Below are positions 35,750-44,939 of a stretch of DNA of 64,000 nucleotides, piece after piece. The stretch's first letter is position 1, and every line of letters begins with the position of its first letter. Source of the DNA: Desmonostoc vinosum HA7617-LM4 (GTDB lineage Bacteria; Cyanobacteriota; Cyanobacteriia; Cyanobacteriales; Nostocaceae); the NCBI GenBank assembly GCA_019359515.1, contig JAHHHC010000027.1, positions 1 to 64,000 of the forward strand, read 5' to 3'. The notes under the pieces were generated by a model. The model made no database searches, was not told the DNA's origin, and saw only the letters and a program-made list of their open reading frames with translations. Position numbers and translations under genes: made by a program.

Positions 35750-36391
35750 ATGCAACCCCGTAAACCCCAGCAAATTGCCCGCGAGTTGGCGCTTTTAAGC
35801 CTGAGCCAACTGCCAGTCAACCCCAAAAAATTAGACCAACTGCAAGATGATCAACTAGTATCCAAACTAGTACTAGGAGCAGTACGTACTCTGACCTCAG
35901 AAGTCCAAGACACCCTAGATAATGCCGCAGGTGAGCTGCAACGTAGTAACGATCGCCTCCTAAGTAGCCAAACTCGTGCTTCCGATATCAATAGTGCAAG
36001 AACAATGCTCAAAGAAGCGATCGAATGCACTCAAACAGCAATCAATAAGCTAGGTACAGCAATTGAGTTTCCAGAATTGATTCAGCTTGCTAATCAAGAC
36101 AAGGGAGTTCGCAATTACGCCAAAGAGATTGTAATTACAGTTAATGAAAATCGTCATGTTATAGATGAACTGATTTCCACCGCCTTAGTCGATTGGCAAG
36201 TAACTCGTCTGGCCCAAATCGACCGGGATATCCTGCAAATCGCTGTAGCAGAAATGAAATTTTTAGGTGTTCCAGATAGCATCGCCATTAACGAAGCAGT
36301 GGAACTCGCCAAACGCTACAGTGGAGATGAAGGTCATCGATTTATTAATGGTGTTCTGCGTCGAGTTACAGAACAGAAAAAAACTGCATAG
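35750..36391 (+). CDS. nusB: Transcription antitermination factor NusB
   Basis: NusB binds boxA RNA with NusE (S10) in ribosomal RNA antitermination. The all-helical 213-residue protein opens [20 protein letters not shown] and ends with the family C-terminal core [40 protein letters not shown] and INGVLRRV. It is longer than E. coli NusB because of an inserted helical segment (about 70-120), usual in cyanobacteria. ATG 35750 is chosen; 31 further residues upstream from 35657 are not family-like. The next gene, ftsY, starts 43 nt after it. Confidence 0.93.
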   Translation: MQPRKPQQIARELALLSLSQLPVNPKKLDQLQDDQLVSKLVLGAVRTLTSEVQDTLDNAAGELQRSNDRLLSSQTRASDINSARTMLKEAIECTQTAINKLGTAIEFPELIQLANQDKGVRNYAKEIVITVNENRHVIDELISTALVDWQVTRLAQIDRDILQIAVAEMKFLGVPDSIAINEAVELAKRYSGDEGHRFINGVLRRVTEQKKTA

Positions 36392-36434
36392 TGTTTTATT
36401 CTCATAATTTGCATAACAACTGAGTACTGCTGCA

Positions 36435-38090
36435 ATGGTTTTTAATTGGTTCCGTCGTCAACATAACGATTCCTCTGATACCCCAGCCGATCAGAAACAG
36501 GAAGAAACTCCGGTACAAGAACCCCAACCAGAGCCAGTGCCAACGGCAGAAACAGCACCAGAAACAGGCGCAGATTTGTTGGCATTTGCTAAAGCTGCCT
36601 ACAAAAATATTCAGCAAAAACAATCCCAAACAGTAGAAACTCCGCCTGATTCAGCAACTACACCAGAATTACAAACCGCTGAAGTAGAAATCATCCAAGA
36701 AGCACCAATAACTGAGATAGCACCCGAGGTAATTGAGGAAGTTGTTGCTACTTCAGAACCAGTGGAGTCGGAAGCGACAGTTCTTGAGAAAAGTACTGAT
36801 GCAGATGAGGAAAATACACAAAATTCCGCAGTAACGGTAATTGCTGAGGAGTCAGATGTTTCTAGCTCAGAAATAACGGTAAGTGAACCAGAAACATCAC
36901 AGACAACACAAGTAACTCCAGCAAGTTTATCTTTTCTAGAAAGAGCTAAAGCAGAACGGCAAGCAAAACAAGAACGATTGATAGCCAGTGCTGTTGAAGT
37001 CTCCGAACCAGAGGTAATGCAGCCAGTAGCGGCAACTACATCAACTACCACACAACAGACAACAGAGGAAATTCCCGGACTGGTATTTGATGAGGGGTTT
37101 GTATGGTCAGCAGAAGTTTTAGCTGCTCAAGGTAGGCGTGCCCAAGACGTTTCTATTGAAGAAATTACTTGGCTGAAAAAGCTGCGGCAAGGATTAGACA
37201 AAACTCGTCGTGGCATCCTCAACCAACTCAAATCAATTGTTGGGCAAGGGCCGCTTAATCAAGCAGCTGTAGCCGAAATTGAATCATTGCTTTTGCAAGC
37301 GGATGTGGGTGTAGAGGCAACAGACCATATCATCAATGCTTTACAGCAAAAATTACGGGAAGAAATTACCCCACCAGAACAGGCGATCGCTTACTTAAAA
37401 CAAATCCTCCGCGATATGCTGGATACACCCAGCCAAACAACCTATAAAGCTAGTTTTGCCCCAGAAAAAGAAACCTTGAATATTTGGTTAATCACTGGAG
37501 TCAATGGTGCCGGTAAAACTACCACTATCGGCAAAATTTCTCACCTCGCACAAAAATCTGGGTATAAATGCTTGATTGGGGCAGCAGATACCTTCCGGGC
37601 TGCTGCTGTAGAACAGGTGAAAGTTTGGGGTACTCGCAGCGGTGTGGAAGTAATTGCCAATCCTGGAAAAAATACAGATCCCGCAGCAGTGGTGTTTGAT
37701 GCGATCGCAGCTGCTCAAGCACGTGAAACAGAATTACTGCTGGTAGATACCGCTGGGCGATTACAAAACAAGAAAAATTTGATGGATGAACTCAGCAAAA
37801 TCCGGCGAATTATCGATAAAAAAGCTCCAGACGCTAAAGTAGAATCACTGTTAGTACTAGATGCTACTTTAGGCCAAAATGGGTTGCGACAAGCTGAAGT
37901 CTTTTCCCAAGCTGCTCAACTCAGCGGCGTTGTATTGACCAAGTTAGATGGTACAGCTAAGGGAGGTGTTGCCCTTGCTGTTGTTCAGCAGTTAGGCTTA
38001 CCCATTCGCTTTATTGGCGCAGGCGAGGGAATTGAAGACTTGCGCCCCTTTTCCAGTTATGAATTTGTTGAAGCGTTATTAAGTGGGTGA
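36435..38090 (+). CDS. ftsY: Signal recognition particle receptor FtsY
   Basis: The membrane-associated SRP receptor GTPase delivers ribosome-nascent-chain complexes with Ffh. The 551-residue protein has a long acidic, Glu/Thr/Pro-rich A domain (1-220), an N domain (about 250-340) and the G domain: GVNGAGKTTTIGKISHLAQK (G1, about 355), DTFRAAAVEQVKVW, LLLVDTAGRLQNKKNLMDEL (G3), TKLDGTAKGGVALAV (G4) and FIGAGEGIEDLRPF (closing). The length is extended by the acidic A domain, as in other filamentous cyanobacteria. Confidence 0.95.
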   Translation: MVFNWFRRQHNDSSDTPADQKQEETPVQEPQPEPVPTAETAPETGADLLAFAKAAYKNIQQKQSQTVETPPDSATTPELQTAEVEIIQEAPITEIAPEVIEEVVATSEPVESEATVLEKSTDADEENTQNSAVTVIAEESDVSSSEITVSEPETSQTTQVTPASLSFLERAKAERQAKQERLIASAVEVSEPEVMQPVAATTSTTTQQTTEEIPGLVFDEGFVWSAEVLAAQGRRAQDVSIEEITWLKKLRQGLDKTRRGILNQLKSIVGQGPLNQAAVAEIESLLLQADVGVEATDHIINALQQKLREEITPPEQAIAYLKQILRDMLDTPSQTTYKASFAPEKETLNIWLITGVNGAGKTTTIGKISHLAQKSGYKCLIGAADTFRAAAVEQVKVWGTRSGVEVIANPGKNTDPAAVVFDAIAAAQARETELLLVDTAGRLQNKKNLMDELSKIRRIIDKKAPDAKVESLLVLDATLGQNGLRQAEVFSQAAQLSGVVLTKLDGTAKGGVALAVVQQLGLPIRFIGAGEGIEDLRPFSSYEFVEALLSG

Positions 38091-38796
38091 ACTACTCCAC
38101 TGTATAGACGGACGGAGCTTCCCAATTCAACAGGAATAGCCTCAAAGACTCCGTAGTACTAGAAAGTCTGACATTAGTTCGACGGGACACAAACCGACAC
38201 CGCCGACTGGACTCACAATCCCCATTTTAGGAATACCTTGAAGATGGGGACTTCCGCGACACATTAAAAACTAAAAATATTCCCAAAATCATTCATAGCT
38301 CTAACTAAGCATATACTGAGTTTTATTGATCTAGCAAAACATTTGCTATCCAAGCGTGATATATTTTTATCTAATTAAAGTAATTTAATATTTTGTAGAT
38401 ATTATGAGCTAGCAACTACAGGGCTTTTTAAGTTGTTGAACCACACCGCTTCTCACCCCCTCCCGGAGCAGAAACCACTAGTTTTCCCCACGGACGAAGG
38501 GAGTGGTCTAAATGCTTGAGAACTGCTATAAGTTATGAAAAAATGAAACCTCTTCCACGGTGTTACGAAAACTACTGATTTGTAGAGGTTGGTTTCAAAT
38601 AAAAATACATAGTCGGCAATTCCTAAATATTGAGCAAAAAATACAAGAAGTAAATACAATACTTATAAAATTTACATCTTACGTCTTTATACTCTTGCTA
38701 AAATGGCAAACCTTGTCTCAATATGGTTTAGCAATCGCAAAACCAATGGATTTACAAATAATCTAAAATCTGCTGATATCAAATGCAATAGTACCT
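38091..38796. other. 706-nt gap with possible IS remnant and hairpin
   Basis: No gene is credible. Bases 38097-38260 recall the 3' end of an IS200/IS605-type element read on the minus strand (GAAGCTCCGTCC... and GGGGACTTCCGC ends), at low confidence. A large hairpin TGAAACCTCT (38544-38553) / AGAGGTTGGTTTCA (38584-38597) follows. The last 150 nt are AT-rich and likely hold the promoter of the phosphatase gene. Confidence 0.4.
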
Positions 38797-40188
38797 GTGC
38801 CTGTGTCTCAACTGCCCTCTCAACCTACTGACAACAATAGCAGTGCCGCAACGGATGTTACACCCGTTGTAGCGCTGAAAGAACTCGTTGCACGGTTGCA
38901 CCGGGAACAGAATAAAATCCAAGATTTGCTTAGTTCTTTGGGATTTGCTCTGAGAAGCTTCAACAACTTAAATCAGTTCTTAGAGTTAATTCCGTTAATG
39001 GCAACAAGAGTCACAGATGCAGATGGCAGTGCCCTCTTTCTCCATAAACCTAACGGTCAAATCAGGTTAGAGCAATTACACTGGCAAGATAGCCGTCAAC
39101 GGAAAAATATTCGTAAAGCTTTAGAAACAGCTAGCAGTCAAATCTCGTTAGTACCCAATAGTGCGCCTGTAGTCACTGCTACAGGAATTTTGGACGATCA
39201 AATGCATCGTTATTTGGGGCCAGATGTACAAATATTTGGTACAGCAATTCTGGTGAAGCACACAGAACGGGGATGGCTCTATGTCTTGAGCCGCGATCCA
39301 GAATATAGTTGGACAGAAACTAGACAAAAATTAGTCAGGTTAGTGGCAGATCAAACAGCAGTAGCGATCGAAAACGATGAACTAGCTGTAGAACTGAGGA
39401 AAAAAGAACGCCTTGATCAAGAATTAGAAATTGGGGCAGAAATTCAACGGCGACTCTTGCCACGGCAATGTCCTAGTATTCCTGGCGCAATTCTGGCTGC
39501 ACGCTGTAAACCTGCAAATCGCGTTGGCGGAGATTACTACGACTTTATTCCCACTAATCATAAACAATTCCAGTCAAGTATTAAAAGCGGTTTAGAAACT
39601 GGTCGTTGGGGTTTAGTAATTGGGGATGTGATGGGTAAGGGTGTCCCCGCAGGGCTGATTATGACGATGATGCGGGGAATGCTGAAAGGAGAAGTGCTAC
39701 ATGGTAATTCTCCGGCTGGAATTTTGCAAAACTTGAATCGAGTCATGTACGCAGATTTAGAAAATTCTCACCGCTTTGTCACGCTATTTTATTCAGAATA
39801 TAATCCGAAAAACAGAGTTTTATCTTATAGTAATGCAGCGCATAATCCACCTTTATGGTGGCACGCAGCTACAAAAACTGTCTCTCGATTAGATACTTTA
39901 GGAATGCTAATTGGTTTGGATGCTAATAGCCAGTACGAGGATGCCCAAGCGCAATTAGAATCTGGAGATACAATTATTTATTATACAGATGGCTTGACTG
40001 ATGCTGCTGCCGCAGGTGGCGATCGCTTCGACGAAGATAACTTTATCACTGCCTTCAATACGGCTTGCAAATATTGCAACGGGCCACAGGAAATTGTCGA
40101 TTATTTATTCGACCAAGTTCAGCAGTTTATCGGCCCTGATAAGCAAAATACTGATGATATGACATTAGTTGTTTTGCAAATTCAATAA
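38797..40188 (+). CDS. GAF-domain PP2C (SpoIIE/RsbU-type) phosphatase
   Basis: A 463-residue Ser/Thr phosphatase likely acting on anti-sigma-antagonist-type phosphoproteins. It has a predicted coiled helix (20-50), a GAF domain (about 55-200; LIPLMATRVTDADGSALFLH, VRLVADQTAVAIENDELAVE) and a PP2C/SpoIIE catalytic domain (about 220-463) with metal-binding motifs VGGDYYDFIP, VIGDVMGKGVPAGL, YSNAAHNPPLWWH and YTDGLTDAAA, all Asp residues present. The start is GTG 38797 (or GTG 38803). The target partner is not encoded here. Confidence 0.88.
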   Translation: MPVSQLPSQPTDNNSSAATDVTPVVALKELVARLHREQNKIQDLLSSLGFALRSFNNLNQFLELIPLMATRVTDADGSALFLHKPNGQIRLEQLHWQDSRQRKNIRKALETASSQISLVPNSAPVVTATGILDDQMHRYLGPDVQIFGTAILVKHTERGWLYVLSRDPEYSWTETRQKLVRLVADQTAVAIENDELAVELRKKERLDQELEIGAEIQRRLLPRQCPSIPGAILAARCKPANRVGGDYYDFIPTNHKQFQSSIKSGLETGRWGLVIGDVMGKGVPAGLIMTMMRGMLKGEVLHGNSPAGILQNLNRVMYADLENSHRFVTLFYSEYNPKNRVLSYSNAAHNPPLWWHAATKTVSRLDTLGMLIGLDANSQYEDAQAQLESGDTIIYYTDGLTDAAAAGGDRFDEDNFITAFNTACKYCNGPQEIVDYLFDQVQQFIGPDKQNTDDMTLVVLQIQ

Positions 40189-40226
40189 ACTTCACAAAAA
40201 TCCTGATACAAATACAGAAGGTGTAG

Positions 40227-40250
40227 AGACGCGCTTTTGAAGCGTCTTTA
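40227..40250 (+). terminator. Terminator after the phosphatase gene
   Basis: AGACGC (40227-40232) and GCGTCT (40242-40247) form a stem around CGCTTTTGAA-type loop sequence with T's behind. It lies directly against the stop of the opposing DUF1016 gene. Confidence 0.55.
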
Positions 40251-41318
40251 CTCTAGTCTTCCCTGCTTCTGCTTTTCAAGTTCGGCAGCAGCCGTATCCA
40301 GTTCTATCTCCAGTTGTTCCACCGTAGGCAGGATGCTTTTAAGCTGTTCTGGAACGTCTTTTCCTATCTTGTGCGTGGAAACGCAGATAGGTTGTGTCAT
40401 TCCTTGCAATGCAAGTTCGGCAACAGTCTTATTTTTAGATTTGCAAAGAATGATGCCGATAGTAGGCTGATCATCAGGATGCCGCAAAGTAGCATTTACT
40501 GCCGACACATAAAAGTTCATCTTTCCGGAAAATTCTGGCTGAAACTCCACCATTTTAAGGTCGATAATGACAAAGCAGCGCAGCTTGAGGTGATAAAACA
40601 GCAGATCAAGCCTGTATTCCTGTCCGCTGACCTCAAGAGGATACTGGCTTCCCACAAACGAGAACCCTGCCCCTAGTTCCAGAAGAAAGTCACGAATCCG
40701 TTCCACTAACGCCCGCTCTAAATCCCTTTCCTGCGCTTCTTTACCCAGAGTCAGGAAGTCAAAATTATACGGGTCTTTGAGTAGCTGCTGTGCCAGATCG
40801 GATTGTGGTTTAGGCAAGGTCTGGCTGAAATTGGTGACTGCAATGCCCTGGCGTTCATAAAGACGGCTCTCAATCTGTATCTCCAGGATGGCGCGGCTCC
40901 AACCGTTTTGGATGGTTTGCTGGATGTACCAAACTCGCTGCTCTGGCACTTTTACGCGATCCAGCAAAACGCAGTTATGCCGCCACGGAATTTGTCCACC
41001 AAGCTGCTGGACAAATTGCTCGTCAGGGTAAGCTTCCGCAAAAGCCCGCATATAGAGCAGGTTTGTGCGGGAAAAACCCTTTATATCCGGGAACTCCCGT
41101 TTTAAATCTTTGGCTATGCGCTCAATCACTTTAGTTCCCCAGCCTTCCTCCTGCTGGCGTTGTAAAATCTCCCTGCCAATCTGCCAGTAAAGCAGCACCA
41201 ATTCATGGTTAACAGCCAGTGCCGCCCGCACCTGCGCGGTGCGAATGCGCTGTTTAAGGGTGCTTAGAAAAGCATCATAGTTGCTCAGTTCAGGAAAAAG
41301 GGAATCGGTCACGGTCAA
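40248..41318 (-). CDS. DUF1016 / YhcG-type PD-(D/E)XK nuclease
   Basis: A 356-residue protein with an N-terminal winged-helix-like DUF1016_N region (LLYWQIGREILQRQQEEGWG, IERIAKDLKREFPDIKGFSR, about 35-95) and a C-terminal nuclease-like region (about 165-330) with GAGFSFVGSQYPLEVSGQEY, RLDLLFYHLKLRCFVIIDLK (Asp...Asp-x-Lys) and the trailing helix. Members are often found in phage-defence or mobile contexts. The gene has visibly higher G+C and different codon use from its neighbours, supporting transfer. It is convergent with the phosphatase gene and alone, without a methylase or toxin partner. Confidence 0.85.
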   Translation of the reverse strand: MTVTDSLFPELSNYDAFLSTLKQRIRTAQVRAALAVNHELVLLYWQIGREILQRQQEEGWGTKVIERIAKDLKREFPDIKGFSRTNLLYMRAFAEAYPDEQFVQQLGGQIPWRHNCVLLDRVKVPEQRVWYIQQTIQNGWSRAILEIQIESRLYERQGIAVTNFSQTLPKPQSDLAQQLLKDPYNFDFLTLGKEAQERDLERALVERIRDFLLELGAGFSFVGSQYPLEVSGQEYRLDLLFYHLKLRCFVIIDLKMVEFQPEFSGKMNFYVSAVNATLRHPDDQPTIGIILCKSKNKTVAELALQGMTQPICVSTHKIGKDVPEQLKSILPTVEQLEIELDTAAAELEKQKQGRLE

Positions 41319-41404
41319 AAGCGTATCGGGCGGTTATTGTATTGTACATTAGCGGTAATAATCGGCTATGTGTGAATAAGCAACCCTTTATACTCGTTCA
41401 ACGC

Positions 41405-41668
41405 TTAAAACCTGAATTCAATTAAGGAATTCGTCTTACCTGTAGAATTTTGTCCAAAAAATAAACTTAAACCTGCTACGGTGCCACCAATTATCGCTGT
41501 ATACCAACTCACTCGCGTGTCACGAGATTGACGCGCAAATTCTGCTCTTTGCTGCAATAATCCATACTCTGCTAGAAGTAATTGTATTTTCTGCTCATGT
41601 TGTTTGGCAGAAGTCTGACCAGGCTGTGGAATTGGCTGAGAAGGCTGAGGGTTTTGTTGTTGAGTCAT
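41405..41668 (-). CDS. Small hypothetical protein with one membrane segment
   Basis: An 87-residue protein: Gln/Pro-rich start (MTQQQNPQPSQPIPQPGQTS), a charged helix (EQKIQLLLAEYGLLQQRAEF) and a membrane segment YTAIIGGTVAGLSLFFGQ near the C-terminus. No family is recognised and the 3' end looks ragged. It follows the nuclease's upstream gap on the same strand. Confidence 0.55.
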   Translation of the reverse strand: MTQQQNPQPSQPIPQPGQTSAKQHEQKIQLLLAEYGLLQQRAEFARQSRDTRVSWYTAIIGGTVAGLSLFFGQNSTGKTNSLIEFRF

Positions 41669-41870
41669 TTGGAGATGGCATGAGTTGGAAGCGATTAAAT
41701 TTTATCACCCTACATAAATTCCCCAAGCGATCGCTCAGGTAGTTGTATCTTTTAATATTCAATCCAATCAATTCTTACAAACGAATGAAACATCAAGCAA
41801 ATCTAAAGCCCTTTGTTGCACCTTTGTCGGTTCACACCTGTGAAGGAGTAGGGAGTGGGGTAAGATACAC

Positions 41871-41914
41871 AATAAAAAAATTATTGGGTTGAGTGATTGA
41901 TCACCCAACCCAAT
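41871..41914 (-). terminator. Terminator for the 41936-42538 gene
   Basis: Stem halves ATTGGGTTGAGTGA (41883-41896) and TCACCCAACCCAAT (41901-41914) pair with one mismatch. The A run at 41875-41881 gives a T run on the minus strand. Confidence 0.82.
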
Positions 41915-41935
41915 ATAGAATCTCTTCACTAATAA

Positions 41936-42538
41936 CTAATTCGCTACTTCAGCCATTTCAATGACGCGCCCTTCATAGTCTTTAATTAAAAAGTTAAGGG
42001 GTTTTTGGCTGCGAATTTTGAACTTGAGACCACGCGTTTCCACTCGCATTAAAACTAATTCTAAGCAGTCGTGGTCAAAGCAAACGTGACGTTGCTGATT
42101 TTTGCTACCTAAACTAGCACCAGTAATCACGTGTAACTGAGTGTTCTTTTTCAATTGATACCAAAGTCCATCGTTGGCATTACTCATGGATTTGCCAGAC
42201 AAACTGGGACTGGTAGACATATAAAGCGGATCAATCCCCGTTGTGCCTAGAGTTTGTTCGTAGTTGTAGTAATAGTGCAAGGGAACCTCGGCTGCTGGCA
42301 AATCTAGCAGACCTTCATATAATTGTCGAGCAACCTCCAAATCCGACACCATGACGGTGTGTACTTTGGGGGCACTGGTGAGGAACATCCACATAGCACC
42401 AGCATATGCTGCCAATAGCATCACCATGATGCCTTGGGTAGAGAATAAGCTATCCAAGGGCAAGGAAGGCACAAAGGAGCCTAAAGTAACAGGACTGAAC
42501 AGGAAAGATATCACATTAACTGCTATAACCATGAACAA
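41936..42538 (-). CDS. Membrane-anchored VOC/glyoxalase-like protein
   Basis: A 200-residue protein: two N-terminal hydrophobic helices (MVIAVNVISFLFSPVTLGSF; MVMLLAAYAGAMWMFLTSAP) precede a domain with the paired beta-alpha-beta-beta-beta look of the VOC superfamily (KVHTVMVSDLEVARQLYEGL; RHVCFDHDCLELVLMRVETR). Metal ligands of a canonical glyoxalase are not all evident, so it may be a binding rather than catalytic VOC protein. It ends before a strong terminator and is divergent from the sigma-like gene. Confidence 0.65.
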   Translation of the reverse strand: MFMVIAVNVISFLFSPVTLGSFVPSLPLDSLFSTQGIMVMLLAAYAGAMWMFLTSAPKVHTVMVSDLEVARQLYEGLLDLPAAEVPLHYYYNYEQTLGTTGIDPLYMSTSPSLSGKSMSNANDGLWYQLKKNTQLHVITGASLGSKNQQRHVCFDHDCLELVLMRVETRGLKFKIRSQKPLNFLIKDYEGRVIEMAEVAN

Positions 42539-42736
42539 ATTAAGGATTGTATATAGAGGCCGCTTTTATGATTGTTGATTTAAGACTAAAGATTAAGTCC
42601 TTATTCCTAGTTTATCAAGACCCAACTGGTACGGCGTAACATAAGCAAAAATACCAAAATTTTGAGCAGCTTAGTCTGATTCTGAGCTACAAACTGTGCA
42701 ACACCGAGATATTATGCGATTAATCAAAAGACTGCA

Positions 42737-43372
42737 ATGAAACTTGTGCAAATTCCTCATTTTCCTGAAGCTAATCACCCGTTAGTCAAGTCGCTGTTCC
42801 ATCACAGTGATCATGAACTGCTGAATCTGTTTCAGCGCTACCCCGATGCTGGCAAGTACTTTACAGTAATTTTTTGCCGCTATAGTCCGATAGTGTACAC
42901 TTTGATTCGACATTCGGCGCGATCGCCTGTGCAGGCAGATTATCTATTTGCTTTGACTTGGCGACATATCTACTACGAACTCGGCGGACTAGATTTGGCT
43001 AACACTCAATCAGTCCAGGAAAGTTTAACCTTACAAAATTGGTTGATTAATGTGACGGCTTTCTGTATCAACGAGATTGAACTCCCACCTACAGAAGCAA
43101 TTCATTACTCTCTCCAAGCAACTTCACCACCGCTATGGTGTTATGTAGAACAGGCTTTAGACCAACTGCCTCCAGTTTTACGATTGATTGTGTTGATGGC
43201 TCAAACCTTCCATTGGAGCGAAACTAGAATTGCTGCTTATCTGCAAGCTGAAGGTGAAGCGATCGCTCCTACCGAAGTAGCTAATTTTCTCCAAGAAGGC
43301 TACCGAATGCTAGAGGATAAATTACCTGCCGACCTCTGCGCTATCTACTTGGGTGAAGATTTTAATCAGTAG
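42737..43372 (+). CDS. Sigma-70-like (ECF-type) regulator, probable
   Basis: A 211-residue protein with helical segments in the region-2/region-4 order of ECF sigma factors: NLFQRYPDAGKYFTVIFCRY and QADYLFALTWRHIYYEL for region 2, then a linker and QALDQLPPVLRLIVLMAQTF with a helix-turn-helix-like WSETRIAAYLQAEGEAIAPT for region 4. Similarity is not strong. It starts at ATG 42737 in a short gap divergent from the VOC gene. No anti-sigma factor is adjacent. Confidence 0.6.
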   Translation: MKLVQIPHFPEANHPLVKSLFHHSDHELLNLFQRYPDAGKYFTVIFCRYSPIVYTLIRHSARSPVQADYLFALTWRHIYYELGGLDLANTQSVQESLTLQNWLINVTAFCINEIELPPTEAIHYSLQATSPPLWCYVEQALDQLPPVLRLIVLMAQTFHWSETRIAAYLQAEGEAIAPTEVANFLQEGYRMLEDKLPADLCAIYLGEDFNQ

Positions 43373-43458
43373 TTATATTAGTAAAAACACGTATGTTGCT
43401 TGTCTTAAATTTAGAGACTAAACTTTTACTAAAACCCAATATTTCACGGGTAAGTTTT

Positions 43459-44637
43459 ATGAAGCAACGAGATGTATTTTCACGAAAGTTGGGGAAAAAG
43501 GAAATTCTCTATCCTTTATCCCTAACCCTTTTCTCAAATTCTGTCAGCAGTTTTAGCTGGTGTCTCTCACAAAGAGGACACGGAGAAGGGGAGACGCGGC
43601 GACGCGGAGAGTTCCCGCGTTTTCTGCAAAAATTCCAGTTTTGCATTTTACTGTTTGCTTTTTTACTCACTCCGACAGCAGTAGGTGCGGTTGATATTAC
43701 ACAACAACTACACCGTCCTGTAAATAATTTGATTGATAAACAATCAAGAGATACAGCAGATAGCTTATTGCGTATCAGTGAACAACAATATGCTTCAGGG
43801 TATGCTGAGAAAACAATTGCTTTTTGCTTGCAGGCGCTGGAAATCTATCATGCAATTGGCGATCTGAAAGCACAAGGTTTAACTTATAATTTACTTGCTA
43901 AGTCTTATATTCAGCTAAACCGATTTAAAGAAGCTGATGACGCTTTACGCCGAGGGTTAGCGATCGCTCGTGATACTCAAGACTTTCAATCTCAAATTTT
44001 TGTATTGAATAATATCGGTACTTTTCTTCTCCAAAAAGATGAATCTGTTGCTGCTGGCAAGACTATCGAAGATGCCCTATCGATTGCCCGCAATGTCAAA
44101 AATATAGAAGGGGAAGGGCTATCTCTCAGCAACTTGGGGTTAGTAACTGCTAGATTAGGAAACTATAATAAGGCAATTAAGCTGTATGAAAATGCTTTGA
44201 TTTTCCGCCGTCAAACTGGCGACACTATTGGTGAAGCAAATACTTTGAATAATTTGGGCGATGCTTACTTAGCAGCAGGAAATTATCAGGAGACAATTGG
44301 TACATACGGAGCTGCTTTAAGGATAGCTAAAACTAACCGCGATCGCACAAACCAATTACGCGCAATTGATGGTTTAGTCACAGCTCACAGTGCCGTCAAA
44401 CGCTATGAACGTGCTTTTGATTTATTAGAACAACGCCTAGTAATAGCAAGCGAATTACGAAATATCCAAGAAGAGTTAAAATCTTTTGCATCTTATGCTC
44501 AACTGTATGAGCGACTGGGCAATTATGCAACTGCTCGCAATTTTTATGAAAGGGCTATCATACTGGCGCGAACTTTGGAAGACAGCAAGCAGGAGCTTGT
44601 GTTGATAGATAAGCTAACCAAAATTCGCCAGCGTTAA
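43459..44637 (+). CDS. Exported tetratricopeptide-repeat protein
   Basis: From ATG 43459 (MKQRDVFSRKLGKKEILYP) the product has 392 residues. A hydrophobic signal region FQFCILLFAFLLTPTAVGA lies near 65-85, followed by about six TPR motifs (e.g. AQGLTYNLLAKSYIQLNRFK, NNLGDAYLAAGNYQETIGTY) up to the C-terminus; it probably acts in protein interactions in the periplasm. The stretch between the start and the signal region is encoded in part by G-rich repeat DNA (43573-43616), so the true start is uncertain; the in-frame ATG at 43393 adds 22 residues. It is co-oriented with the sigma-like gene, with a gap of about 85 nt. Confidence 0.75.
   Translation: MKQRDVFSRKLGKKEILYPLSLTLFSNSVSSFSWCLSQRGHGEGETRRRGEFPRFLQKFQFCILLFAFLLTPTAVGAVDITQQLHRPVNNLIDKQSRDTADSLLRISEQQYASGYAEKTIAFCLQALEIYHAIGDLKAQGLTYNLLAKSYIQLNRFKEADDALRRGLAIARDTQDFQSQIFVLNNIGTFLLQKDESVAAGKTIEDALSIARNVKNIEGEGLSLSNLGLVTARLGNYNKAIKLYENALIFRRQTGDTIGEANTLNNLGDAYLAAGNYQETIGTYGAALRIAKTNRDRTNQLRAIDGLVTAHSAVKRYERAFDLLEQRLVIASELRNIQEELKSFASYAQLYERLGNYATARNFYERAIILARTLEDSKQELVLIDKLTKIRQR
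43573..43616 (+). repeat. G-rich intergenic-type repeat inside the TPR gene
   Basis: GGACACGGAGAAGGGGAGAC and further GCGACGCGGAGAG sequence translate as RGHGEGETRRRGE in frame. The same repeat type lies between genes at 10395, 19010 and 19790. Confidence 0.65.
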
Positions 44638-44939
44638 ACGTGATGTAAGCAAGGTACCGTTACTGGATCATAGTCGAGCGATCGCCTCTTCTACCAAATC
44701 ATGGTGTGGGCGATCGCTTTTGCGATCATCTTTAACTGAAAAATATGAAGTTTTGTTACAGATTGCGTAGTTCTGACAAACTTAGCTGTGTTAACTATGG
44801 GAGTTCACAAGAGCCATTGTTTCTGACTCTGAAAAACTCTGTATCTTCGATGTCTTTATAGGCACACTCTACTCTGAGAACACAAGTTAATTAGTAGAGC
44901 AGAAGATAAGTTCTGCTATTGGTAAGGACAGCAAAAATA
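44638..44939. other. Gap after the TPR gene with HIP1 terminator
   Basis: A pair of HIP1 sites forms a terminator at 44677-44721. The remainder, to 44939, is AT-rich and probably carries the promoter of the small protein gene (TTGGTAAGGACAGC upstream). Confidence 0.5.
44677..44721 (+). terminator. Terminator built from two HIP1 sites
   Basis: AGCGATCGCC (44677-44686) pairs perfectly with GGCGATCGCT (44709-44718), followed by TTT. Both stem halves are HIP1 octamers, showing that the abundant repeat can serve as a terminator stem. Confidence 0.6.
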
